From: Ornithinimicrobium flavum
GTDB lineage: Bacteria; Actinomycetota; Actinomycetes; Actinomycetales; Dermatophilaceae
Assembly: GCF_004526345.1 (NCBI RefSeq)
Contig: NZ_CP038213.1
Coordinates: forward strand, 2,976,001 to 3,040,000
DNA: 64,000 bases
Direction: 5' to 3'
In this document: in pieces, positions 8,673-17,732 of the stretch
Numbering within the stretch: the stretch's first letter is position 1
How the letters are laid out: the number at the start of each line of letters is the position of its first letter
The notes under the pieces: model-generated
What the model was told of the DNA's origin: nothing
The model's input: the letters and a program-made list of their open reading frames with translations, nothing else
The model's database searches: none
Program-made: the position numbers and the translations under genes

Positions 8673-9104
8673 TCAGCCACGTCCAGCGCTACCGCCACCG
8701 CACCGGACCCGCGCTCCACGACCCACACGCCGTCCGAGACCGAGCCCTCTGTGGTCGCCGGCCGTTCCACGTGGGGTGGGATGTGCGCCGACGGGCCCTG
8801 CCGTGCCGAGCTCGTCGTGGGTGGCGACGGCGGTTGGCGCCTCGACACGCAGGACGGAGCGTCGGAGGGGCGGCTGACGGACGCCGAGCTGGATCAGGTG
8901 CTCGATGCGGTGGAGACCACCGGGCTCGCGTCGGCATCCGAGGTGGCGACCGTGTGCGCCGCGGACAGCGACGGAACGTCGTTCTCCTACAGCTGGACCG
9001 CCGACGGTGAACAGCACGAGGTGGACTCCTGCGAGACGGTCATCCCCACCAGTGACCCGTTGGTTCAGGTGCTTGACCAGCTCGCCGCGCGGCTGGAGGA
9101 CTGA
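8673..9104 (+). pseudogene. Truncated secreted or lipoprotein-like gene, C-terminal part
   Basis: An open frame of about 143 codons without a credible start. Its content looks like the periplasmic part of a small actinobacterial lipoprotein: a Ser/Thr/Ala-rich linker, then WGGMCADGPC with paired Cys, a strand-rich segment, and a late DSCETVIP. The frame extends left only by reading antisense through the ScyD-like remnant, which is not real coding. The signal peptide must have been lost at about 8670. No function is assigned. Confidence 0.45.
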
Positions 9105-9123
9105 ACCGGTGGCCGGTAGACAG

Positions 9124-9165
9124 AGCGGGCGAAGGGACTCGAACTGTCAACCACCTGATTACAAG
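9124..9165 (-). other. Decayed tRNA 3' half, candidate attachment-site remnant
   Basis: Read on the minus strand this 42-base stretch runs CTTGTAATCAGGTGG, then a TTCGAGTC T-loop, then CGCCCGCT. It looks like the anticodon arm (TGT, a Thr anticodon), variable loop, T-arm and acceptor strand of a tRNA. No 5' half is present and the T-stem carries mismatches, so it is not a working tRNA. Integrases of islands often use tRNA 3' ends as attachment sites. This one sits where ordinary chromosomal genes give way to accessory DNA. A matching second copy was not found in the window. Confidence 0.4.
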
Positions 9166-9969
9166 ACATCCAGGCGAAACCCGTTGACCTGCGAATATCG
9201 CACGTAACAGTGTCTCTTGAACCCTTTCGTGCAGCATACGTGCATCGCGCATGCCCCCTCGTGGCCCGTTCTGCCGCCGTCGACACCTTGGGCGCAAGCG
9301 GCGGGGAGCCGTCCAGGCCTCGTTGCCCGAGGGCACCCTTCGGCCAGTCGTATGTCACGCGCCCTTCGGACGGTGATCGAGGATGCCGTAGCGAATCGTC
9401 TTGTACCCGCCTGGCGGACTCCGGAGGACCACGGAACCGCTGACGGCGTACATGCAGAGCGGCGCAAGGGTGGAGCTCGACCACCACACGGAGACCGAGG
9501 TCGCGAGGCGGCAAGTCGATGGAGCCCCTGACGTCGACGCGGACGGACGAGACATCCTCACTCACGCCGGACGTTTGGCGACGCTCCTGGCTCGCGCTCG
9601 GGCGCGCGGAGTTGAGAGCTTTTGGCTGGACGCTCGGGCCCGCTCGGCCGTCAACCGCCTCGTCCAACTCCCTGCCTGAGAGAACGTCACCGGCAGCCCG
9701 AGCGACCCACAACCGACGCCCGCGTCACACCGCGGCGATTGAGCCTCGTGCGCACGTGGCCCATCACCTCTCACGCCGACGCGCGGTGGGTCAACGGCCC
9801 ACATGCACCCGGTCCTCGAACTCGGTCCACAGGAGAGCTGCTCGTCGTAAGCCATGGTCGCGTGGGCACCACTGCTCCTTGGCAGCATGACACCTGTCAG
9901 CCCTTGCTCGTACGGTTGCGGGCGAACCGATGAAAGACTGCGCATCGGGCACTTCAAGGAAGGCGACAC
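9166..9969. other. 800 bp without a convincing gene
   Basis: Open frames exist on both strands (one of 215 codons on the minus strand across 9065-9712), but none has recognisable domains, a good start or consistent codon bias. The stretch lies between the tRNA remnant and herA and probably holds the herA operon promoter. A purine-rich AAGGAAGG ribosome site ends it, just before 9970. Confidence 0.4.
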
Positions 9970-11925
9970 ATGGGCAACCACTCCTCGACCACCCCCGTCG
10001 GCACCTACAGCCCATCCGGCGGCACGGCGGAGAAGACCCAGGTGCCGGGTCCCGAGCAGCAGGACCCGCTCGTGACCGTCGGGGAAGGCGCCACGCCGGG
10101 CGCTGGTGAGGTAGTACGCGGTGCCACGGGCGAGTCCAGCGAGAACGTACAGGCACTCGTCGGAAAGGTCGCCGGCACGCAGGACTCGACGCCGCTGAAG
10201 TTTCACGTGGCGATTACAGAGCACGCCTACCTCCAGCTCGACGACGTCGTGACCTGCTCGCGCGAGGTCCCCGGCGTCGGCAAGGTCGTCACCTCCGGGG
10301 TCGTCACCGACGTCGTCGCTCGCCACGAGGGCGCCACGTTCGGCTCGGACGTTTTCCTCATCGCCGACGGCGTCATGCCCGGGCAGGTCCAGGAGGTTGC
10401 CGAGGTCACCGCCACCCGCGTCGACCCGGAGTGCTACGTCCCGCCGCGCCCCGGCGCGGACGCGTACCGTGCCACCGGAGTCGAGCGTGACCAGGCGCTG
10501 TACTTCGACCAGATGGAAGCCAAGGTGCCCGTCGGGCTGGGTCGCGACGGTGTCCCGGTCTACTGCAACCTGGAATTCCTCGACGGCACCCGTGGCGCTC
10601 ACGTCTCCATCTCCGGCATCTCCGGCGTCGCGACCAAGACCAGCTTCGCGCTGTTCCTCCTCCACTCCGTCTTCACCTCCGGCGCCCTCGGCGCACGATC
10701 GGTGAACGCGAAAGCTCTGATCTTCTCTGTCAAGGGTGAAGACCTGCTGTTCCTCGACCAGACGAACAACAAGCTGACCGACGTCCACGCCGCCAAGTAC
10801 GCCAAGCTCGGACTGGCTCCCGTCCCGTTCTCCTCCGCCGGGTTCTACTCCCCGCCGATGCCCGATGACCAGACCGGCCGTCCGAACGTGAAGGGCCGCA
10901 CGTCAGGCGTCAACGCGTTTTGGTGGACCCTCGTGGAGTTCTGCGACCGGGAGCTGCTCCGTTACGTCTTCGCCGACAGCGAGGACGAGCGCAGCCAGTA
11001 CACGATGGTCATCCACCAGGTCGCCGCGCGGCTCAAGTCCGACGCCGTGCCGGCAGGGAACGACGGCGCCATCTCCATCGACGGCATTCAGATCCGCACG
11101 TGGCCCGACCTGATCGAGTTCATCACCGAGCGCGTCACCGACGAGGATTACCGGGCCCGGTGGGCGGGTCCCGTGACCGGCATCGGGACCGTGAACGCGT
11201 TCGTACGCCGGTTGCGGTCCTCCCAGCGGCACCTGACCCCGATCATCCGCGGTGACCTGCCCAACAGCCCCACCCGGCAGATCTCGACGGCCAATCAGCA
11301 GGTCACCGTCGTCGACCTCCACGCCCTGCACGACCGGGCACAGCGGTTCGTCGTCGGTGTCGTGCTCGCCACCGAGACCGAGCGCAAGGAGGCCGCTGGC
11401 TCCGGCGGTCTGCTGTTCACAATGCTGGACGAGCTGAACAAGTACGCGCCACGTGACGGGTCCTCCCCGATCAAGGAGGTCCTCCTCGACATCGCCGAAC
11501 GCGGCCGGTCGCTCGGCATCATCCTCATCGGCGCGCAGCAGACCGCATCCGAGGTCGAGCGGCGCATCGTGTCGAACTCCTCAATCAAGATCGTCGGGCG
11601 CTTGGACCCCGCGGAGGCCGGCCGGCCCGAGTACGGGTTCCTGCCTGCCTCCCAGCGCGGCCGCGCGACGCTCGCCAAGCCGGGCACGATGTTCATCTCC
11701 CAGCCGGAGATCCCCGTCCCGCTCGCCGTGGAGTTCCCCTTCCCGGCCTGGGCCACGCGGCTCTCGGAGGTCACCGACCCGACGTTCACCACGGCTGCGC
11801 CTGACGGTGCCGCGGCCGGCTCGGGCGTGGCTGCCTCGCATCCCGCGGCCGCGGATCCGTTCGCGCTGCTTCCCGACCTCGACGGCGACGACGGTGCCAT
11901 CGCCGACGACCAGCCGCCGTTCTGA
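9970..11925 (+). CDS. herA: HerA-like hexameric DNA translocase
   Basis: A 651-residue ATPase of the HerA/FtsK superfamily. After a variable N-terminus there is a beta-rich segment (about residues 75-160) in the place of the HAS-barrel, then an atypical P-loop GISGVATKTS (about 213-222), Walker B LLFTMLDELN (about 480) and a sensor/arginine-finger region near GAQQTASEVERRIVSNSS. HerA forms hexameric rings that pump DNA and drive the NurA nuclease. The next three genes are Mre11-, Rad50- and NurA-like, the standard archaeal end-resection partners, so the operon context supports the call strongly. An AAGGAAGG ribosome site precedes the ATG; the first 70 residues are low-complexity. Confidence 0.8.
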   Translation: MGNHSSTTPVGTYSPSGGTAEKTQVPGPEQQDPLVTVGEGATPGAGEVVRGATGESSENVQALVGKVAGTQDSTPLKFHVAITEHAYLQLDDVVTCSREVPGVGKVVTSGVVTDVVARHEGATFGSDVFLIADGVMPGQVQEVAEVTATRVDPECYVPPRPGADAYRATGVERDQALYFDQMEAKVPVGLGRDGVPVYCNLEFLDGTRGAHVSISGISGVATKTSFALFLLHSVFTSGALGARSVNAKALIFSVKGEDLLFLDQTNNKLTDVHAAKYAKLGLAPVPFSSAGFYSPPMPDDQTGRPNVKGRTSGVNAFWWTLVEFCDRELLRYVFADSEDERSQYTMVIHQVAARLKSDAVPAGNDGAISIDGIQIRTWPDLIEFITERVTDEDYRARWAGPVTGIGTVNAFVRRLRSSQRHLTPIIRGDLPNSPTRQISTANQQVTVVDLHALHDRAQRFVVGVVLATETERKEAAGSGGLLFTMLDELNKYAPRDGSSPIKEVLLDIAERGRSLGIILIGAQQTASEVERRIVSNSSIKIVGRLDPAEAGRPEYGFLPASQRGRATLAKPGTMFISQPEIPVPLAVEFPFPAWATRLSEVTDPTFTTAAPDGAAAGSGVAASHPAAADPFALLPDLDGDDGAIADDQPPF

Positions 11926-11977
11926 CCCACCGCCCAGCGCCAGCCGCCCGACCTTCCGACCGACCCAGGAGTCGACG

Positions 11978-13147
11978 ATGAAGTTCCTCCACACCTCCGA
12001 CTGGCACGTCGGCAAGACGCTCAAGGGACGTCCGCGTCTGGACGAGCACAAGGCGGTCCTCGCCGAGATCGTTGGCCACGCCCGAGCCAAGGACGTCGAC
12101 GCCGTCGTCATCTCGGGCGACATCTACGACACCTCCGCCCCGACCGCCGAAGCGCAGCGCCTGGTCATCGCGACGCTGCTCGCGCTGGCCAAGGACGACA
12201 TCGAGGTCATCGCGATCGCCGGCAACCACGACTCCGGGTCAACTTTCGAGGCGTTCCGTCCACTTATGGGCGTCGCCGGCATCAATCTGTACGGGCAGGC
12301 CCGCGCGAAGGACAAGGGCGGCGTCTACTCCTTCACGGCCCGCTCCACCGGCGAGCCGGTCAACGTCGCCGTCATCCCGTTCCTCTCCCAGCGGTACGCC
12401 GTCCGCGCCGCCCAGCTGATCGCACCGGGTGACAACGTCCCGGCCCGCAACGTCGGGTCCTACGACCAGTGGGTCCGGAACATCGTCGACCACCTCCAAG
12501 GCGGCTACGACCCCGACGGGGTGAACCTGATGACCGCGCACCTGACGTGCACCGGCGGGGCGTTCGGCGGCGGCGAGCGGATGGCGCAGTCGATCTTTGA
12601 GTACCACGTGCCCGCAGCGATCTTCCCGATCGACACCCACTACGTTGCCCTCGGTCACCTGCACCGCCGTCAAGAGCTTCCGGCCGGCTGCCCGGTCCAC
12701 TACTCCGGCTCCCCGCTGGCCGTCGACTTCGGCGAGGAGGAGAACACCCCCACCGTTCTGCTCGTCGAGGCTTCCCCCGGCGCTCCGGCGAAGGTCACCG
12801 ACCTGCCGCTGAGGTCCGCGCGCCGGCTCCGCACCGTGGAGGGCACCGTCGAGCAGCTGCGCGCCGCCGCCGAGGAGTACGGGGAGGACTGGCTGCGTGT
12901 GCGGGTCAAGCAGTCGACGTACGCCGGCCTGCGCGACGACATCATCGAAGCTCTCCCGAATGCGCTCGAGATCCACATCCACTCCGACTTCACCAACACC
13001 GGGTCGGGGAAGGTCTCCAGCGTCCAGGTCGCCGCGAAGACCCCGGCGGAGCTGTTCGCGGAGTACTGCGCGCATGTTGGCTCCGACGACGAAAGGGTCC
13101 GCGCCATGTTCGACACCATCAACGACGAGCTCACCACCGGCCGCTGA
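11978..13147 (+). CDS. sbcD: Mre11/SbcD-like nuclease
   Basis: A 389-residue calcineurin-like metallophosphoesterase. The five phosphoesterase motifs are present: HTSDWHVGK (residues 5-13), VISGDIYD, IAGNHDSG, MTAHLTCTG and ALGHLHRRQ. Together they bind two Mn ions. The C-terminal capping region follows. With its Rad50-like partner it would process DNA ends and hairpins. It lies 52 bases after herA and 36 bases before the Rad50-like gene, all in one operon. AGGAG occurs 7 bases before the ATG. Nothing suggests damage to this gene. Confidence 0.9.
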   Translation: MKFLHTSDWHVGKTLKGRPRLDEHKAVLAEIVGHARAKDVDAVVISGDIYDTSAPTAEAQRLVIATLLALAKDDIEVIAIAGNHDSGSTFEAFRPLMGVAGINLYGQARAKDKGGVYSFTARSTGEPVNVAVIPFLSQRYAVRAAQLIAPGDNVPARNVGSYDQWVRNIVDHLQGGYDPDGVNLMTAHLTCTGGAFGGGERMAQSIFEYHVPAAIFPIDTHYVALGHLHRRQELPAGCPVHYSGSPLAVDFGEEENTPTVLLVEASPGAPAKVTDLPLRSARRLRTVEGTVEQLRAAAEEYGEDWLRVRVKQSTYAGLRDDIIEALPNALEIHIHSDFTNTGSGKVSSVQVAAKTPAELFAEYCAHVGSDDERVRAMFDTINDELTTGR

Positions 13148-13183
13148 CGCGCCCGCCCGAGAAGAACCACAGGAGCAGCCAGG

Positions 13184-16100
13184 ATGCGTCCAGTTCGCCT
13201 CGACATTCACGGGTTCGCCTCGTTCCGCGAGCCCGCGACGGTCGACTTCAACGACGTCGACTACTTCGCCCTCATCGGACCGACCGGTGCGGGGAAGTCG
13301 ACCATCATCGACGCGATCACGTTCGCGCTCTACGGGACCGCTCACCGTTGGGAGCGCGCTAACTCCATCGCCTACGCGCTCGCTCCGACGACGAACCGGT
13401 GCACCGTCTCCCTCATCTTCGACGTCGCCGGGCGGCGGTACCAGGTCGCGCGTGAGGTCCGCCGCGTCGGGCAGCAGATCCAGCAGAAGGCCGCGCGCCT
13501 GGAGCGGTTCCTCGACCCGACCGCCTGTCCGGCCCCCGGCGACGACCCCGTCGAGACCGAGGTGCTGGTCTCCGAGGTACGCGACCTAACGCCGGCGATG
13601 TGCGACTTGCTCGGCATGGAGTTCGACGACTTCTGCCAGTGCGTCGTCCTCCCACAGGGCGAGTTCGCCCGCTTCCTCAAAGCGACCCCGCGGGAGCGGC
13701 AGACGATCCTGCTCAAGCTGCTTGGGTCCGGCCACTACGAGCAGATCGGCAAGGTCGCCGGCGCCCGGGCGAAGGAGGCGGAGAAGGAGGTCGAGATGTA
13801 CGCCGACCAGCTCCGCGGTCTCGCTGAGGTGACCCCGGAGGCGCGGCAGGCGGCGACCACCCGCCGCGACGTCCTCGCCGAGCTCAACGCGCAGATCTCC
13901 GACCTGGTCGCTCCGGTCCTCGCCGCCCGCACCGCTGAGGAGACGCACGCCAATGCCGCGGCGGAGGCAAACGCAGCCGTCGCCGCCCTCCGGGAGGTGA
14001 AGGCTCCCGGAGGGCTGGTCGACCGGCACGCGAACCTGACGAGCGCGAAGTCCGCGCACAGCGACGCGGCGAGCAAGGCTGCCGATGCCGCCGCCGCGTT
14101 CAACGCTGCGACCACAGCCGCCGAGTCCGGGCCGCAGAAGATGGCTCTGGACGCCGCCGAGACGCTCTACTCTGAAGCGGATCAGGTCCGCTCCTCGTTG
14201 GAGAAGGCGACCCGGGCCGCCGAGGAGACCAGGGCCGCAGCGTCCCGCGCCACTGAGGCATGGGACGTCGCCCAGCGGGTGCTACGCGACGCCCGGACCG
14301 CGGACCAGCATGCTCGCGCCGAGCACGAGGCCGCGGCAGCCAAGGTGAAGGCCCTGACCGACCAGGTCCAGCGCCTGTCGACCATCACCGCGCCGACCGA
14401 CCTCGCCGACCTCGCCGCAGGCGCCCGGAACACTGCGGAGGAGCTCGCTAGAGCCGACTCCGCCCTAGCGGACGCCAAGGACGCAGCAGCGAAGACCGCG
14501 GCCGCATGTCAGGGCCTGCCCGACCCGCGCACGTTGCAGTCCCTGGACTCCGAACGCACCGCCCTCGCCGCGAGCGCCGCCGGCTGGGACGCGGGCGCCG
14601 CGAAGGGCGCCGAGCTGGCGGCCGCCGCCAAGGCCGCTGCGGCGGGCCTGGCCGAGTCCTCTGCGCAGCTCGACACCGCGTGGGCCGCGCTCGAGGACGC
14701 CCGCACCCGAGACGCAGCTGCCGCGCTGCGCCCCTCGCTGCAGGTCGGCCACGAGTGCCCCGTCTGCACCCAGACCGTCACCGCGCTCCCCGAGGTGGCG
14801 ACCGACGGTCCGACCGTGGAGACACTCACCGCGGCGTGGCGCACGGCACAGGCCGCCCAGCAGCAGGCCGAGGACCAGCACCGCGCCGCGGTCCGGGCCG
14901 CGGAGACGTTTACGGTGCAGCGGGAGGCGAAGACCCGGGAGATGCGGTCTGCCGCTGACCGTCTCACCGCCGCGGTCTCCTCCCTCGCCGCAGACACCGG
15001 TCTGGAGGAGCTGCCGGCGCCGATCGGTGAGGACGTCACCGGTTCAGCAGTCGAGGCGCTCGTGGCAGCGGTTGCCTCGACCCTGACCGCTGCCGAGGCC
15101 CGGTGCCGTGAGGCGTTCACGAGCCGCGACGAAGCTGCCGCTGTTCTCGCCGCTGCCGAGAAGCAGGTCGCCGCGACCCGCGTCGCCGCCGAGCAAGCGC
15201 AGCGGCAGATCGACGGTCACCGCGCCGCGCTGGTCCGGGCTCACACCGGCGTCGAGTCCGATGGCGCGCCGGCCGTGGACACCTCCACCCTCGAAGGGAC
15301 CGTCGCCGGGTGGGCGTCCTTGACCGCGTGGGCCGCTGGGACCGCCGAGCAGATCCAGGACGAGCAGTTGCCGGCCGCAACGACCTCAGCCGAGCAGGCC
15401 CAGGCGCGGGCCTGTGAGGCGGCCGAGAACCTGTCCGGCGCCGAAACCGCAGCGACCGAAGCGGCGTCAGCGGCCTCTCAGGCCGCGGCAGCGGCCGCTG
15501 GAGCAGCAGCGACGCTCGAGCAGCTCACCAGCCGCGACACGGAACTGACCGGACGTCTCGCGTCGGTGCCCGCTCGGGCCGCCCTGCCTGCGCTGCTCGC
15601 CGAGGCCGAGACGCTCTCCCGGGCACGCGCCGACGCGGCCGCTGCCGCAGAGCTGGCCCAGCAGTTCGCGAAGATCGCGGAGGAGGCGTTGCAGGCTGCG
15701 CAGGCAGCGGTCACCGCCGACCGGGACGCTCTCGGCGCGATCCGCGACACGGTGACGGCGTGGAGCCCTCCGACGTTCAACGCGACGCGGATGGGAGAGG
15801 ACCTGGCCGGATGCTTCGACGAGCTCGTCACCTGGGCTGAGTCCCGCGCCGCCGAGCAGGAGGCCACCGCCGCCGACGCTGCCGAGTCCCAGGCGCAGGC
15901 TGCTGCGGACGCGGCCAAGCGTGTGAACGCGCTGACCGAGCAGCTGACGAGCACGATCTGCCGGTCGCCGGCGTCCAGGAAGACCCGCGGTCCGCCGAGC
16001 GTCTGGTCGCCGTCGCCCACACCCAGGCGGCCGCGGCCGCCGAACGGCTTTCTGACGCCCTGGCCCGCAAGGACGAGGTGCTGTCCAAGAGCGAGGAGGC

Positions 16101-16617
16101 CCGGAAGCGGGCGATCGTCGCCGGGGAGCTGCGCACGCTGTTGCGCTCGGACAAGTTCCAGCAGTGGCTTGCGACCGCTGCGCTCGACACGCTCGTCGCG
16201 GGCGCCTCGACCAGCCTGTTCGAGCTGTCTGGCGGCCAGTTCACCCTGACGCACGAGAAGGGCGAGTTCTTCGTCATCGACCACTTCGACGCGGACTCGC
16301 TCCGCTCGGTGAGGACCCTGTCGGGCGGTGAGACGTTCCAGGCCTCCCTCGCGCTGGCCCTGGCGTTGTCGGAGCAGCTCGCGTCACTGGCGGTCGGCGG
16401 GAACGCACGCCTGGACTCGATCTTCCTCGACGAGGGGTTCGGCACGCTCGACCCTGACGCCTTGGAGACGGTCGCGGCAACGCTGGAGAACCTCGCTCAG
16501 GGTGAGCGGATGGTCGGCGTCGTCACCCACGTCGCCGCTCTCGCCGAGCGGACCCCGATTCGGTTCCTGGTTAGCCACGACAACCGCACCTCGCGCGTGG
16601 AGAGGGAGGCCGGATGA
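13184..16617 (+). pseudogene. sbcC: Rad50/SbcC-like ATPase, one-base deletion
   Basis: A predicted 1,144-residue SMC-like ATPase: Walker A GPTGAGKST (about residue 32), Q-loop region PQGEFARFLKA (about 161), long Ala/Glu-rich coiled coils, a zinc hook HECPVCTQT (about 524), second coiled coil, then LSGGETFQASLALAL signature and LDSIFLDEGFGTLD Walker B. The first frame fails just after EQL at 15946; restoring one G (CTG-GAC for CTGAC) joins it to the second frame, DEHDLPVAG onward, which runs to 16617. As printed, the ATPase head would lack its C-terminal lobe and be dead. The stop overlaps nurA by 4 bases (ATGA). Confidence 0.85.
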
Positions 16618-17636
16618 CCACCGCCACGACGAGCGGCCCGGGAGGTCGGATGAGGTTCCACATCGACGGCTGGGACCCCGCGTACGGGTCCGCGATGGAG
16701 GACACCGGCGAGGCGACCGCCGTCGCCGAGTCGACCGCCCGCATCGACGCGACCGTGGAGACGCCTCCGGAGCAGTGGGCCCCGGTCGTCGCAGGACCGG
16801 AGTCCAAGGAGCCTGGCGCTGTTGTGTTTATCGACGGGGTGCGGCGCATCGAGGCTCGGGTGTGGATCCCGGATGCCGATGACACCGGGGCGTCGATGGG
16901 TGTCGCCGCCTCCTACGCCTCCGGTGCGGTGTGCTGCTGCCCGGATGGTGGCGCGCACATGCTGGTCTCCGAGCAGCGGCGTGGCCTGTTTACGACCGAC
17001 GCGCACGCCGCCGACGTGGCGACGAAAGCCGGCGAGTTCCGCGCCCATCACGTCCCGGCCGACGAGGCGGAGTCGCCGGCGGTCACGCTGTCGGCAGCGT
17101 TGCAGCGCGAGCTCCTCGCTCTCGAGCTGGTCACGGCGGCGAACGCGAGGGCGGCGGTCAGCGGGCACTGCGCGGAGCGGGACACGGACCTGCTCGTCAT
17201 CGACGGTCCGCTGCGCTCTCGGGACCACCTTCCGCGGGCGCTGGGCTTCATCAAGACCCACCGGGCGATCTACCTGCCACCGGAGCTGAACGCGGTCGTG
17301 GGCCGGCTCGGGCCCGGGGAACGGACCCCGGTGTTCCTGATGGGCACCAGCTGGGACCGGTACGCATGGTACCTGCGGCTGCCGTGCCGGCCGGGCTCGC
17401 CGTGGGTCGGGGTCGTGCGCGTGGAGTGCGCGGCTCATCTCACGGCGAAAGAGGCCGTCGAGCTCGCGAGCCTTTCCCAGCTTCTCCTGCCTCGGTACGC
17501 GTCCGTGGAATATAAAGACCAGCGGGCCCCGCAGAACTTGGTCCCGATCGCAGGCCTCGAGCGTCAGCTGCGACGCCGTCTCGGCGACCAGAAGATGGTG
17601 TACCGGGCGCTGCAGGTCGCGGCCGCCAGCTCATAA
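16614..17636 (+). CDS. nurA: NurA-like nuclease
   Basis: A 340-residue protein resembling NurA, the 5'-3' nuclease pumped by HerA. It has an RNase H-like start with VVFIDGVRRIEARVW (acidic residue, about 70-80), a second acidic strand LLVIDGPLRS (about 195), KTHRAIYLPPE, and the typical ending YKDQRAPQNLVPIAG followed by LERQLRRRLGD, where the DPRAPQN-type motif is usual (Gln replaces Pro here). It overlaps the Rad50-like gene by ATGA and closes the four-gene operon. Overall similarity is weak, so context and the C-terminal motif carry the call. Confidence 0.7.
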   Translation: MTTATTSGPGGRMRFHIDGWDPAYGSAMEDTGEATAVAESTARIDATVETPPEQWAPVVAGPESKEPGAVVFIDGVRRIEARVWIPDADDTGASMGVAASYASGAVCCCPDGGAHMLVSEQRRGLFTTDAHAADVATKAGEFRAHHVPADEAESPAVTLSAALQRELLALELVTAANARAAVSGHCAERDTDLLVIDGPLRSRDHLPRALGFIKTHRAIYLPPELNAVVGRLGPGERTPVFLMGTSWDRYAWYLRLPCRPGSPWVGVVRVECAAHLTAKEAVELASLSQLLLPRYASVEYKDQRAPQNLVPIAGLERQLRRRLGDQKMVYRALQVAAASS

Positions 17637-17675
17637 GCCGACCCAACCACTCGGCATCCGCAAGTGCCACCCGTC

Positions 17676-17698
17676 GATCTCCCGATTCTTGGGAGATC
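17676..17698. terminator. Inverted repeat after the herA-nurA operon
   Basis: GATCTCCC-gattctt-GGGAGATC: a perfect 8-base stem with a 7-base loop, 40 bases after the nurA stop and 35 before the next start. There is no T-run, so it may be a terminator-like hairpin or an operator for the following operon. Confidence 0.45.
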
Positions 17699-17732
17699 CG
17701 TCGGAGGCCGATGGTACCTTCGCTCCGTGCCA

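Noticed and set aside
9124..9165. Functional tRNA gene
   Set aside because: No acceptor 5' strand or D-arm is present, and the T-stem is mispaired.
9065..9712. 215-codon minus-strand frame
   Set aside because: It runs across the tRNA remnant, has no domain or ribosome site and shows no coding character.
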